Assembly (NCBI RefSeq): GCF_028290625.1
Contig: NZ_JAQGJM010000001.1
Coordinates: forward strand, 268,360-332,359
DNA: 64,000 bases
Direction of reading: 5' to 3'
Origin: Devosia sp.
GTDB taxonomy: Bacteria > Pseudomonadota > Alphaproteobacteria > Rhizobiales > Devosiaceae
The notes under the pieces are model-generated. The model saw only the letters and a list, made by a program, of their open reading frames with translations, had not been told where the DNA came from and searched no databases. This document shows positions 16,156-25,263 of the stretch, piece by piece. The position numbers and the translations under genes were made by a program. Each line of letters opens with the position of its first letter. Position 1 is the first letter of the stretch.

Positions 16156-17376
16156 ATGGCAAACGCAGACGTGATGGGCAAACCACCATCGGCGCTCAAA
16201 CAGGTGCTCGGCTCTCGGCTCTATCTGGGCGCCACGATCGCGATGTTGCTGTCGGGTATCGGCACTTCTGCGGCGGCGCCACAGATCGTGCTCTATCTGG
16301 CGCGCGAATTCGCAACACCGCTGCCGATCGCCGGACTGTTTTATCTCACCAGCCTTGCGGCACCGGTCGCTGGTTACCTGATTGGGAGCTATTCGGATCG
16401 CACCGGCAAGCGCCTCGGCCTTTTCAGGCTCTGCGTTATTGCCGGCTTCCTCGGATGGGCCGGTATCGCGATAGCCTGGCAGGCATGGATGCCATTCGTG
16501 ATCAGCACTCTGGTGCTCGGTTTCTCGGGCGCGGCGGCATCGCAGCTGTTCGCTGCCATCCATGATGACCTGACGCGAAAGCCGACGCCCGCCGCCGAGG
16601 ACATTGTCGCCATCATCCGCATGGCGCTGACGGTAGGATGGGTCGTGGGCCCGGTCATCGGTGCGTGGTTCGCCGCCGAGGCCGGCATCCGCGTGATGTT
16701 CTGGGGCACGGCGCTCTGCTTTTTGGCGCAGATCATCCCGCTCGGAACTCTCAACGTCGAGGCGCCGCCTGCGCAACGAGCGGTGAACTCTGCATCCGCC
16801 AGTACCATGCCGTCGCAATGGACGGTCATGACGCCGCTGCTCGTCTTCACCGGCCTCTATATCCTCGTCTATGCCGGCGAGGCGATCAAATACGGCTTCC
16901 TGCTGGTCTATATGGAGGAGCAACTGCACCTTGAGCCGGCATTGCGTGGCGCGATCATTGGCATCCAGCCATTGATCGAGCTGATCATCATGCCGTTCAG
17001 CGTCATTGTCGCACGGCGTATCGGCACGCTCTGGCTGATGACGATCGCCGCCGGTCTGGGCGTTTTGGCGAACCTGTGTTTCGCCCTGTGGCCCAGCGCC
17101 GCCGGCATGTTTGCCGGACAAATCCTGATGGGCGGCGTCTGGGGCGTCTTCGCGGCCTTGGGCATCATCGTGGCGCAGCGATTGCTGCCCAGCGCCGTCG
17201 CCACCGCGTCGGCGATCTTCATGAGCTCGACTGCGCTCAGCTCGGCTCTCGGGGGTATTACGGGAGGCCTTGGCATCGCCGTGGTCGGGTTGCCCATGGT
17301 GTTCCTGTTCCCCGCCGCCTACGCGGCGTTGGCAACTGTCGGCCTCGCCATCATGGCCCGGCGAGCGGCCACATGA
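16156..17376 (+). CDS. MFS sugar efflux transporter (SET family-like)
   Basis: 406 residues, 12 predicted transmembrane segments. The segment PLPIAGLFYLTSLAAPVAGY followed by GSYSDRTGKR and a late LLVYMEEQLHL region fits the SetA/SetB sugar efflux family, which exports glucosides and lactose analogues. A GGGGGAG ribosome binding site precedes the ATG. Tandem with the preceding MFS gene after 134 bases. Assignment to SET rather than another MFS branch is by motif recognition only. Confidence 0.8.
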   Translation: MANADVMGKPPSALKQVLGSRLYLGATIAMLLSGIGTSAAAPQIVLYLAREFATPLPIAGLFYLTSLAAPVAGYLIGSYSDRTGKRLGLFRLCVIAGFLGWAGIAIAWQAWMPFVISTLVLGFSGAAASQLFAAIHDDLTRKPTPAAEDIVAIIRMALTVGWVVGPVIGAWFAAEAGIRVMFWGTALCFLAQIIPLGTLNVEAPPAQRAVNSASASTMPSQWTVMTPLLVFTGLYILVYAGEAIKYGFLLVYMEEQLHLEPALRGAIIGIQPLIELIIMPFSVIVARRIGTLWLMTIAAGLGVLANLCFALWPSAAGMFAGQILMGGVWGVFAALGIIVAQRLLPSAVATASAIFMSSTALSSALGGITGGLGIAVVGLPMVFLFPAAYAALATVGLAIMARRAAT

Positions 17377-17511
17377 CGCGGTGGGCTCGGCTTTCCGATC
17401 CCTTCGCCGCTAGCAACCCCGGGCGACGGAATTCGCCGTAGGGTCTCCAGATCGGTCCGCCGACGGCGGGTTGCCCACTCCGTCGGGCCGAGTTGCCTCT
17501 TCGGTCGATCC

Positions 17512-18276
17512 TCACAGGCTACTCGCAACCAGGTGCTGAGCCGAAGGCCCGGCGTCGCGGACAGTCACCATGTCCTCAATGCCGATGCGTCCAGGAACTA
17601 CGACGCTGCAGTACACGCCAAAGCCGCCGCCTTCCCTGGCGATCGCGCCTAGAACACGCTTGTCAAAAGGGAGGTCTCCCTGAGGTAGCACGGTGAAAAC
17701 ACACCGCGTACAGGGCGACGTCACTCGCAACTCCGCGTCGCCGATCAGCAGCGTCTTTCCGATCCAGCGTCTCTCTACATGCGCGCCGGCGGTTTCGGGT
17801 ACCCTGAGGACAATGTTCGGTCTGAACCGCCGGGAGTCGATGCCGGATTCAGGCAAGGTACGCTGCAGGTCTGCGATGGAAGCCGAACTGACAAGGTGTA
17901 TCGGCGCGCGATCATAGCGTTCGGGCACCCCATCGGCCGAAGGCATAGTTCCGTGGGGCAGTTGCCGTCGTACGCTGACCGGGAAACCGAAGTGATCGGA
18001 CAATGAGGTCCACGTGGCTGGGGAAGTGCCGTCCATCCAGCTGCTATCGGCTAGGCTGATTTCGAACTCTGACGCTCTGGACCGCGAGCGCAGCAGGAGT
18101 GCGGCCCGCCACCGCTTCTCCCTGTCCGGCCAAGCGGGATTTCCTTCAGCATCGACCACGGCCCATTCGCGGTCTCCCTCGACGCCCGCCTCCGCGACCG
18201 AGATGGCGTCTAGCAACTCACCGCCCACGGCGCTGACCGGGTATCGCCAGAGTTCAGAGATCATACCGACAGGCAT
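17512..18276 (-). CDS. MOSC domain protein (YiiM/MOSC_N type)
   Basis: About 254 residues. N-terminal beta-barrel region (ISELWRYPVSAVGGELLD, then GVEGDREWAVVD) followed by a MOSC domain with TSPCTRCVFTVLPQG containing the conserved cysteine and a late GGGFGVYCSV. MOSC proteins bind molybdenum cofactor and hand sulfur or act as reductase components (YcbX, mARC). The start at 18276 (MPVGMISEL) is preferred because homology begins there; an in-frame ATG 60 bases upstream is possible. Convergent with the SET-type MFS gene, divergent from the imine-reductase gene. Confidence 0.85.
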   Translation of the reverse strand: MPVGMISELWRYPVSAVGGELLDAISVAEAGVEGDREWAVVDAEGNPAWPDREKRWRAALLLRSRSRASEFEISLADSSWMDGTSPATWTSLSDHFGFPVSVRRQLPHGTMPSADGVPERYDRAPIHLVSSASIADLQRTLPESGIDSRRFRPNIVLRVPETAGAHVERRWIGKTLLIGDAELRVTSPCTRCVFTVLPQGDLPFDKRVLGAIAREGGGFGVYCSVVVPGRIGIEDMVTVRDAGPSAQHLVASSL

Positions 18277-18372
18277 CACACGCTCTTCCCTTGTGCAGCC
18301 GGCAAAATCCACCACAAAGCTGCCTGGCGCCGCCACAGCAGCTCACCACGCCTGGGTTTCGCGCAGACCACT

Positions 18373-18386
18373 TTAGATCGATCCAA
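18373..18386. promoter_or_regulatory. LacI-type operator (TTAGATCGATCCAA)
   Basis: 13 of 14 bases match the palindrome TTAGATCGATCTAA found exactly at 57229 and 63193. Even-length palindrome with a central CG, as LacI/GalR-family sites have. With a second copy 198 bases downstream it brackets the promoter region of the imine-reductase gene. Confidence 0.65.
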
Positions 18387-18570
18387 TCGAGTATTGATCA
18401 TGCTCAGACGTGTCAAGACGGTTATTGTGAGGGTAGGGAGTTTTCGCCTGCCCGATAACGCCCTCTGCCCGGATCACAAGAGCCTCTTGGCCGTGGCCGC
18501 TCCAACGACGGCTCCTCAAGGCCAGCGGGCGCTTCGCTTCCCACCTTTACGCGAACGACAAAGTTGCCTA

Positions 18571-18584
18571 TTAGATCGATGCAA
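18571..18584. promoter_or_regulatory. LacI-type operator (TTAGATCGATGCAA)
   Basis: 13 of 14 bases match the same palindrome. It lies 66 bases before the ATG at 18651. The pair of sites would permit repression by looping. Confidence 0.65.
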
Positions 18585-18650
18585 TGAATCTCGGCGTGGG
18601 TGAGAGCCGGACGTGATGCCGCCGCCGCTCCACCAGCCAACGAGGGCGAA

Positions 18651-19523
18651 ATGGTCGAAAGCATAAGCGTAATCGGGCTTGGGAACATGGGTTCTGCGCT
18701 GGCGAGGGCGTTGGCGGCCGCCGATAAGACGGTGGTGTGCTGGACGCGATCGGCCGAGAGGCGCGCCAATACCGCGGGTTTCCATGACGTTCGGCAAACA
18801 GCTGCGGAAGCCATTAACGCATCTCCGGTGATAGTCCTCTGCATCGCCAACTTCGAAGCGTCGATGGCACTGCTGGGCGAACCCGGCATTGCGGGCGCCC
18901 TGGCGGGTCGGACATTGATCCAACTCACTTCAGAGACGCCTGATGAGGCCGAGGCCTTCAGCCAGGCAGCCTCGGCCAAAGGCATTGTGGTTCTCGATGG
19001 GGCAATTGCCACCATGCCGTCAGGCATTGGCCGGCCCGATGGCGTTATCTACTATTCGGGCGCGAAGGATGTCTTTGATCGCGAACTCCACAACCTTCGC
19101 TCCATGAGCGGGCGTCCAGTCTATTGTGGCGCCCGGGCAAAAGATGCCTCGATCATGGACATGGCATGGCTGAGCTTTTTTTACGGATCGGTCCTCGGGC
19201 TGGTTCAAGGCATTGCGACATGCAAGTCGTCGACCATGGATCCCTCGATATTTTTGCAATCCGCGCCATCATACCTGATGGAGATAGCCGCGGTCGCAAA
19301 GGACCTTGAGCGCCAAACCAGGTTGAATAACTTCAAAGGCGACCAGGCCACCAATCGGGTGCACCTGGCTGGCGCGGAGCAGTTATTGGCTTTCGCCGAC
19401 GAAATTGGCCTGAACACGGCGCTTCCCGCGGCATCAGTTGAAATATTGAGAAGGACTGTGGAGGCAGGCCACGCCGATGAGGAGGTGGCCGTCGCTGCCA
19501 AAGTCGTCGCCGGTGTTGCTTGA
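18651..19523 (+). CDS. NAD(P)-dependent dehydrogenase, imine-reductase / 6PGDH-like
   Basis: 290 residues from ATG 18651 with a GAGGGC site before it. N-terminal Rossmann motif SVIGLGNMGSALARAL and a CWTRSAER segment after beta-2 (basic residues suit NADPH). The central linker helix and all-helical C-terminal domain follow beta-hydroxyacid dehydrogenases and imine reductases. The usual catalytic Lys of 6PGDH-type enzymes is not evident (the helix reads KDASIMDMAWLSFFYG, with Asp in the middle), which is the pattern of imine reductases. It may reduce a cyclic imine or keto compound. Preceded by two LacI-type operators and followed by a GH3 glycosidase, so it likely acts on a product of glycoside breakdown. 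Confidence 0.75.
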   Translation: MVESISVIGLGNMGSALARALAAADKTVVCWTRSAERRANTAGFHDVRQTAAEAINASPVIVLCIANFEASMALLGEPGIAGALAGRTLIQLTSETPDEAEAFSQAASAKGIVVLDGAIATMPSGIGRPDGVIYYSGAKDVFDRELHNLRSMSGRPVYCGARAKDASIMDMAWLSFFYGSVLGLVQGIATCKSSTMDPSIFLQSAPSYLMEIAAVAKDLERQTRLNNFKGDQATNRVHLAGAEQLLAFADEIGLNTALPAASVEILRRTVEAGHADEEVAVAAKVVAGVA

Positions 19524-19534
19524 GGAGCGCTTGC

Positions 19535-19576
19535 ATGGTTTGGGTCTATCCGGATGGTGATGCCGATGCTTTCTAA
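19535..19576 (+). other. 13-codon reading frame overlapping the GH3 start
   Basis: ATG at 19535 is preceded by GAGGAG at ideal distance and reads MVWVYPDGDADAF before a stop at 19574-19576, which falls inside the GH3 gene in another frame. Either a leader peptide coupled to GH3 translation, or coincidence. Confidence 0.35.
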
Positions 19577-21218
19577 CGCCGTAGTGCCTTTCCAACTGGA
19601 CGATGCGGCATGCCGATGGGTCGTTGACACCCAGGGTTCGTTGTCGCTGGACCTCAAGCTCAGACAGCTGCTCCACGTCCTGTGCCGTGATCTGTCGCAA
19701 ACCTCCCTGGATTCGGTGGTCGCCCAAGGGGTTGGCGGTATCCATCGCCTGTTGTCGCGCCCGGCTGAGCAGCTCCGCAGCAGCGCACAATATCTCCAGC
19801 GCCGGGCAAACATCCCGCTGCTGCTGAGCGGCGATCTCGAATTGTCCGAGCGGTTCAGCATGCGTACCGCGCTACCCAACCAGATGGGCATAGCGGCAGC
19901 CGGCGGCGAAGCGGCAGCACTTGCGGGAAAAATTGCGGCAAGCGAAGGTCGCGCGCTCGGCTTCAACTGGTCCTTTGGACCCTCCCTCGACCTGGATATC
20001 AACCCTGCCAATCCAGTGGTTAACACGCGGTCCTTCGGCAACGACGTTGCTCGGGTGAGCCAGTGTGCGACGGACTGGATCGTGGCCACGCAACAGAGAG
20101 GCATGGCCGCGGCGGGCAAGCATTTCCCCGGCGACGGTGTCGACCATCGGGACCAGCATTTCGTTTGGAGCTGCAACAGCCTCGGCCTGGCGCAGTGGCG
20201 CGGCAGCTATGGGGCCGTGTTCAAGACCGCTATCGATAGTGGCTTGATGTCTATAATGGCAAGTCACATCACCTTCGATGCCTACGAGGCAGAGACGGGC
20301 CGCATGTCCAGCGGGCTGCCGGCGTCACTCAACCATGCCCTGATCACCGATCTGCTGCGCGGTGAACTCGGCTTCGAGGGCGTGGTGATTTCCGATTCCC
20401 TATCGATGGCGGGCTTTGCCTGTCTTGGGGACCTCTCCGAAACCATTCCCGCCAGCATCGCAGCCGGCTGCGACATGTTGCTGTTCCCCGATGATGTGGA
20501 CGCGACCGTGGCGATCCTGAAACAGGCGATCGAGGACGGCAGGCTGTCGATGGTTCGCGTCGATGCCGCCGTTGGGCGTGTATTGGAAATGAAGGCCGCG
20601 CTGGGGTTGCACAAGGCTGCGGACAGCGATGCAGGCGAGGATGCAGAAGTCTCATATGCCCAGGACGCCGCCGACATTGTCGCAAATAGCATCACCCTGG
20701 TGCGCGACGATCAGGCGATGATTCCCCTGTCTGCCGTTACCCATCGGCGCATCCTGCTCCTGATGCCGAAGCTGCGCGAAAGCGGCTCCGGGCCGCTGCC
20801 GCAATTGGCGGTTCGACAACTGCTGGAGGCAGAAGGCTTCGAGGTCCACCAGCATGAACCGGGGATGCCATTGCGCATCGAGGACTATGACGCGGCGATC
20901 TACGCCATCGGCGACGAGGCGGGGAGTGCCAAGCCCAGTCTCAGCATGCCCTGGTCAAGCCTGCATGGAGCGTTTCCCGACAGCATGGTACGGCTCTGGC
21001 GCAAACTACCGACGGCAATCATTTCCTTTGGCACACCGTACTATTTGCACGACGCGCCCGAGTGCCTGACACTAATCAACGCGTATTCGCCCATCATTGC
21101 CAGCCAGGCGGCGGCTGTGAAAGTCCTATTGGGCCGTGTTCCAGCACGCGGCATAAGTCCGGTGGCCGTCACCTACCGTCCTCTGCACCAGATAATAGCC
21201 GCGCTTGGCTCCGGCTAG
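19554..21218 (+). CDS. Glycoside hydrolase family 3 protein (NagZ-related)
   Basis: 554 residues. The N-terminal TIM-barrel half has FGPSLDLDINPANPV, NTRSFG, the KHFPGDG motif near residue 186 and VISDSLSMAG carrying the likely nucleophile Asp near residue 280. A C-terminal alpha/beta sandwich half (from about 350) completes the GH3 fold. No signal peptide, so it is cytoplasmic and would act on imported glycosides. The KHFPGDG...RDQH loop is that of beta-N-acetylhexosaminidase-like GH3 enzymes. Real start uncertain: 19554, 19560 or 19566 are all in frame. Probably one transcript with the imine-reductase-like gene, 30 bases apart, under the LacI-type operators. Confidence 0.88.
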   Translation: MVMPMLSNAVVPFQLDDAACRWVVDTQGSLSLDLKLRQLLHVLCRDLSQTSLDSVVAQGVGGIHRLLSRPAEQLRSSAQYLQRRANIPLLLSGDLELSERFSMRTALPNQMGIAAAGGEAAALAGKIAASEGRALGFNWSFGPSLDLDINPANPVVNTRSFGNDVARVSQCATDWIVATQQRGMAAAGKHFPGDGVDHRDQHFVWSCNSLGLAQWRGSYGAVFKTAIDSGLMSIMASHITFDAYEAETGRMSSGLPASLNHALITDLLRGELGFEGVVISDSLSMAGFACLGDLSETIPASIAAGCDMLLFPDDVDATVAILKQAIEDGRLSMVRVDAAVGRVLEMKAALGLHKAADSDAGEDAEVSYAQDAADIVANSITLVRDDQAMIPLSAVTHRRILLLMPKLRESGSGPLPQLAVRQLLEAEGFEVHQHEPGMPLRIEDYDAAIYAIGDEAGSAKPSLSMPWSSLHGAFPDSMVRLWRKLPTAIISFGTPYYLHDAPECLTLINAYSPIIASQAAAVKVLLGRVPARGISPVAVTYRPLHQIIAALGSG

Positions 21219-21263
21219 GGGGAACCCAAGTTGGTCTTGGCTTGGGACGCCCTATTTCCTGCC

Positions 21264-22139
21264 CTAGGCGGCCGCCGCTTCGCGGTGGACGAGCCCGGCA
21301 ATGACCGCTTCTGCATCCGTGGTACCCTTGACCGCCCGGGCACCGCCATCGGGGAAGTCGATCCAGCCTTGGTTGAACCCATCCAGCATGCGGATGCGTG
21401 GATTGGGGTTTAGCCCGCCCTGCGCACGGAACAGGCCATCCCAGCTTTCATGGGGAACGGCTTCGGCGCGGACCGGGCGCCCCAACACCTTGGCAAATGC
21501 CGCCGCGAGATCGTTCGGCGATACGCGGCGCGGGCCTTCCAGCTCGATAATGCGTTTTCCCGACCAGTTCTCCTGCATCAACTGCGCGGCGAGGGTTCCG
21601 ACGTCCGCGGTTGCCACCATCGCGAAGGGCTTGTCGAGCGGCATGAGGAAGCTGTGGATGACGCCCTCGTCGCGCGCCGACGCCACGTCCCAGGCGGCGT
21701 TCTCCAGGAACCAGGCCGGCCGCAGGAACGTCACCGGCAGCGGTAGCGCCGACAATGCCTGTTCCAGCAGGGTACGCTGGGTCAGCAGATTATCCTGTCC
21801 AGCATCCGCGCCGATCGTCGACAGGCATACCACCCGGTTCGGGCGGGCCAGGGTCAGAGCCTCGACCAGCGTGTGGTTCAGCTCTTGCGCCTGCACGTAG
21901 CCGGGCTTCGGGTCGAACTCCGAGGGCGGCAGGATGAAGACCGCCTCGGCATCGGCAAAGGCGGTGCCCAGTGCCGCCCCATCCGCCATATCGGCGATTG
22001 CGACCTCGCAGCCGCGCGCTACCCACGCGGCGCCCTTGCCAGCATCGCGAACGATGGCGCGGACGGGTAGTCCCTTATCGAGCAGGGCATTGGCCAGCGT
22101 TCCGCCGACCTTCCCGGTAATTCCAGTGATTGCGTACAT
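21264..22139 (-). CDS. NmrA-like NAD(P)-binding protein
   Basis: 291 residues from ATG 22139. N-terminal MYAITGITGKVGGTLA is the glycine-rich dinucleotide site of atypical SDR/NmrA-type proteins, followed by VRAIVRD and later RPAWFLENA, a pattern of the QOR2/YtfG-like quinone reductase and NAD(P)H-sensing group. No SDR YxxxK catalytic pair is seen. Divergent from a LysR regulator starting 148 bases away, which probably controls it. Could be an NADPH:quinone oxidoreductase or a redox sensor. Confidence 0.82.
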   Translation of the reverse strand: MYAITGITGKVGGTLANALLDKGLPVRAIVRDAGKGAAWVARGCEVAIADMADGAALGTAFADAEAVFILPPSEFDPKPGYVQAQELNHTLVEALTLARPNRVVCLSTIGADAGQDNLLTQRTLLEQALSALPLPVTFLRPAWFLENAAWDVASARDEGVIHSFLMPLDKPFAMVATADVGTLAAQLMQENWSGKRIIELEGPRRVSPNDLAAAFAKVLGRPVRAEAVPHESWDGLFRAQGGLNPNPRIRMLDGFNQGWIDFPDGGARAVKGTTDAEAVIAGLVHREAAAA

Positions 22140-22286
22140 GATGTGTCTTCTTTGACTGCAGAGAGCGCCGAGATTGCTGCACGTCAGCTCCTTCGGCAGG
22201 TCCAATCTACGCAAAACAAGGCGATGATTTTAGCGCATAAAGATCCATGTTAAGATGATATTTGATCACTGCTGGGGTATTGCCGC

Positions 22287-23195
22287 ATGACCTTCGACAC
22301 ACGTATTCTTGCCGGCGTCGGTGTGCTGGTAGCGGTCTCGGAGGTTGGCAATTTCGCCCGAGCCGGAGAAGTGCTCGGGCTGACCCCGTCCGGCGTCAGT
22401 CGGGCCGTCGCGCGGTTGGAAGCGCGGATCGGGGTGCGCCTCTTCGACCGGACGCCGCGTTCGGTAACACTGACCGAAGAGGGTCGACGCTTCCACGCGC
22501 AGATGATGCCGCTGCTGGCATCGATCGAAGAGGCCGCGGCCGAACTCGCTGGCGCCGCAGTGGCGGCGAGCGGGCGGTTGCGCGTCAATGTCGATCCCTG
22601 GTTCGCGCGCATGGTGCTGGCGCCTAGCTTGCCGCGTTTTCTCCAGCGTTTTCCGCTCATCTCGCTGGATCTCGCGGTCAGCAACCATCGTGAGGAAATG
22701 ATGGTCGGAGTCGATGTTGCCGTCCGGTTCGGGCCTGCCGAAGGCGGGACACTGATTGCGCGTAAACTGCTGGAAACGCGCGTGCTGACCTGTGCGGCGC
22801 CGGCCTATCTCAATCTGCACGGCACGCCCCAGACACCCCATGACCTGCTCTCGCACGAGGCGCTGCTGTTTCGGGACCCGCACAGTGGCCGGCCCTTCGA
22901 ATGGGAATTTTCGCGCAATGGCGAGACCTTCACCGTCGACGTGCGGGGCCAACTGACAACCGATGATCCCTCGGCCGCCATCGCGGCGTGCGCGGCTGGC
23001 CTCGGCATATTCCAGAGCTTTGCACTGGGGCTCGATCCCTGGTTGCGGCGCGGCGATCTTGTGCGGATTCTGGGCGACTGGTCGGACGAGGTCTTTCCGC
23101 TCTATGCCTATCACCCCTCACGCAATCTGCCGCCGGCCAAGGTCCGGGCGTTCCTCGATTTCGTGCAGGAAATTGCGATGGAGGGCGCCGACTGA
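22287..23195 (+). CDS. LysR-family transcriptional regulator
   Basis: 302 residues. N-terminal winged HTH with EVGNFARAGEVLGLTPSGVSRAVARLEARIGVRLFDRT (shown here only as the family pattern: A-x-LG-x-T-x-S-x-VSRAV-x-RLE) and a C-terminal periplasmic-binding-like effector domain from about residue 90. Divergently transcribed from the NmrA-like gene, the classical arrangement for a LysR regulator and its target. The 147-base gap is A/T-rich (around 22228-22265) but shows no clean palindrome. Confidence 0.93.
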   Translation: MTFDTRILAGVGVLVAVSEVGNFARAGEVLGLTPSGVSRAVARLEARIGVRLFDRTPRSVTLTEEGRRFHAQMMPLLASIEEAAAELAGAAVAASGRLRVNVDPWFARMVLAPSLPRFLQRFPLISLDLAVSNHREEMMVGVDVAVRFGPAEGGTLIARKLLETRVLTCAAPAYLNLHGTPQTPHDLLSHEALLFRDPHSGRPFEWEFSRNGETFTVDVRGQLTTDDPSAAIAACAAGLGIFQSFALGLDPWLRRGDLVRILGDWSDEVFPLYAYHPSRNLPPAKVRAFLDFVQEIAMEGAD

Positions 23196-23273
23196 CCTCT
23201 TTCCGCTTCCGAGCAGCTCGCGGCGTTTGCGTAGGAGCGAAAGCGGACACCGTCCGGCATTTGGCGGACGGCA

Positions 23274-24005
23274 TTAAAGGCAGGCGAGCAGCGTTTTCAT
23301 GTCCGCTGTCCTGTAGCTCTCGGTCAGATGACCGTTCGCCCTCGACATTTCCAATCTGGCCCGCGCTGCGCTTTGCTCGGACGGAGGGATCTCGCCCAGC
23401 CGGGCCAACAACGTGTCCCTCCAAAATGGCGTTTCACCCGCCGTATGGGCTTCAAGCGTGTGTTGGGGATCGATCACACCAAGTACGCTGTCGAACGCTA
23501 TTTTCAACTCCGAACGAAGCGAAAACTGGGGGGCTTGAACCATCCCAGTCGGCGAATAGACGAACACCGACTTGATCCGGTCCTTGGCCGCGCCTGTTTC
23601 CTCCCAGCGGTAGCTCTTTTTGGAGTTTTTGTTTTCGGGAATGAGGATGCGGGTCACCCCACACTGGTTGACGGCCGCCAGCGTTTCTTCGGGTGTATCG
23701 ACGAACACCTCTTTGCGCATGGGCTCGAAATCGAACATGCGCATGTCGCCGTGCCGACCGCCGACGTGGAAAGCATACATCTCCGGATAGTGCACCGCAT
23801 CGAGCCCGATGGCGCGGCGATGGGCAAAGTAGGTGGCCTGGAACGCCTCAATGAGGAGCGACGCCCCCACCGCCCCGGCCGATTGCCGTATGACGATGCC
23901 AAGCCGGTCATAGCGGTGGAAGTGCGGGAACAGGTCCTGCACGGGGATATCCATGCCGCCAACCGCAGCCCCCAGATCATCAATCCTGAGTTTCCTGCTG
24001 CGCAT
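23274..24005 (-). CDS. Conserved-looking protein of unknown function, last gene of the ABC/oxidoreductase operon
   Basis: 243 residues that I do not recognise. No signal peptide or transmembrane segment. Early motif FPHFHRYDRLGIVIRQSAG and a His/Tyr-rich stretch HYPEMYAFHVGGRHGD are notable, as is VTRILIPENKNSKKSY. TTGGAG precedes the ATG at a suitable distance. It follows the Gfo/Idh/MocA gene by 51 bases on the same strand, so it is probably co-transcribed with the sugar-type importer and may be an enzyme of the same route. Function not assigned. Confidence 0.7.
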   Translation of the reverse strand: MRSRKLRIDDLGAAVGGMDIPVQDLFPHFHRYDRLGIVIRQSAGAVGASLLIEAFQATYFAHRRAIGLDAVHYPEMYAFHVGGRHGDMRMFDFEPMRKEVFVDTPEETLAAVNQCGVTRILIPENKNSKKSYRWEETGAAKDRIKSVFVYSPTGMVQAPQFSLRSELKIAFDSVLGVIDPQHTLEAHTAGETPFWRDTLLARLGEIPPSEQSAARARLEMSRANGHLTESYRTADMKTLLACL

Positions 24006-24056
24006 TCGAATACTCCAATCGATATGGCACGACCGGTGGCCGCGATGCCGAACGGT

Positions 24057-25226
24057 TCATTCGTCCGGAAAAGCGACCCAGGCGCGTTGCTTGTTGGACT
24101 GCACCGCAACCTCGCTCAGCGCGACGCCGCGCAGTCCTTGCCGGATATCCGGCAGAGGTACGGCCGTGGCATTGCGCCAGTCGGGCCCAGCCTCCAGTGC
24201 CTGAGCAAAATCGGCATAGAGTGTCGCTAATGCTTCGAGATATGATTCAGGGTTGCCCGCCGGCAGGTTGACGCTGTCACGCCCGTCCTCGGTCATGTCG
24301 CCTCCCCCGCGGCGATAAACCAGGTCTGCCAGTCCCAGCCGCGAGAAAAGCAGGGTCTCCGGCGCTTCCTGGCACCATTCCGCGGTAGCCTTGGTTCCCA
24401 CGATCTTGAAGCGCAGGCCATTACGATGCCCTGGCGCGGCAATGCTCGACCATAGCAACCCGTCAATGCCGCCCTCGAACTCCAGCTGCAGCACGTCGGT
24501 ATCGTCCATGCCCCACCCTGGGACCACCGTGGTCAGCTTGGCATTGAGTGCCGTGCACTTCTTGCCCGACAGAAACTCCAGAATGTTGAAGGCATGCGTG
24601 CCGATATCGCCAAGAGCGCCCGTGGGGCCCGCTTTGAGCGGGTCGCCGCGCCACACTCCGCCTTTGCCCAGTTTGGACGGATCGTTGGCCAGCCATTCGC
24701 AGAGATACTCGACATACATGAAGCGGATTTCGCCCAGCTCACCGGCGGCGATCCTGGCCCTGGCATCGCGCACCATCGGGTAGCCGAGATACGTATAGGT
24801 CAGAGCGAAGAAGGTGTTGCTCTTCTCGGCGATACGCACGAGTTCGCGGGCTTCGTCCGTGCTGTTGACCAGCGGCTTGTCGCAGATGACCGGGATGCCA
24901 GCTTCGAGCAGCAGGCGGCACGGCTCGAAATGCAAGTGATTAGGCGTGACCACGATTCCGACGTCGATGCGATCCGAACGCCCGGCCTCCTTGGCCACCA
25001 TGTCGGTAAAGGACGGATAGATGCGGTCGGGCGCTATATCGAGAGCCTCGCCGGCCTCCATCGCCACTGCTGGGTCGGAGGAAAAGGCGCCCGCGACCAG
25101 ATCGAAGCGGTTGGCGATGCGCATGGCCGCTCGATGATAACTCGCGAAGAATGCCCCGCGTCCTCCACCGATCATGCCGACCTTAAGTCGCTTCCGTTTC
25201 GGAATATCACCAGTCAGTCTGTACAT
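24057..25226 (-). CDS. Gfo/Idh/MocA-family oxidoreductase
   Basis: 389 residues. N-terminal Rossmann site VGMIGGGRGAFFASYHRAAMR, then IVVTPNHLHFEPCRLLLEAGIPVICDKPLVNS containing the family's conserved CDKP (EKP-like) lysine, and a C-terminal alpha/beta domain with GDIGTHAFNILEF supplying Asp and His of the usual DxxxH catalytic site. NAD(P)-dependent oxidation or reduction of a sugar, cyclitol or sugar acid. It sits downstream of the VOC gene by 37 bases in the ribose-type ABC operon. The substrate is not predictable. Confidence 0.92.
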   Translation of the reverse strand: MYRLTGDIPKRKRLKVGMIGGGRGAFFASYHRAAMRIANRFDLVAGAFSSDPAVAMEAGEALDIAPDRIYPSFTDMVAKEAGRSDRIDVGIVVTPNHLHFEPCRLLLEAGIPVICDKPLVNSTDEARELVRIAEKSNTFFALTYTYLGYPMVRDARARIAAGELGEIRFMYVEYLCEWLANDPSKLGKGGVWRGDPLKAGPTGALGDIGTHAFNILEFLSGKKCTALNAKLTTVVPGWGMDDTDVLQLEFEGGIDGLLWSSIAAPGHRNGLRFKIVGTKATAEWCQEAPETLLFSRLGLADLVYRRGGGDMTEDGRDSVNLPAGNPESYLEALATLYADFAQALEAGPDWRNATAVPLPDIRQGLRGVALSEVAVQSNKQRAWVAFPDE

Positions 25227-25263
25227 CGTCTTGTTCCAAACTCAGGACGCCCGAGACGGGTGG

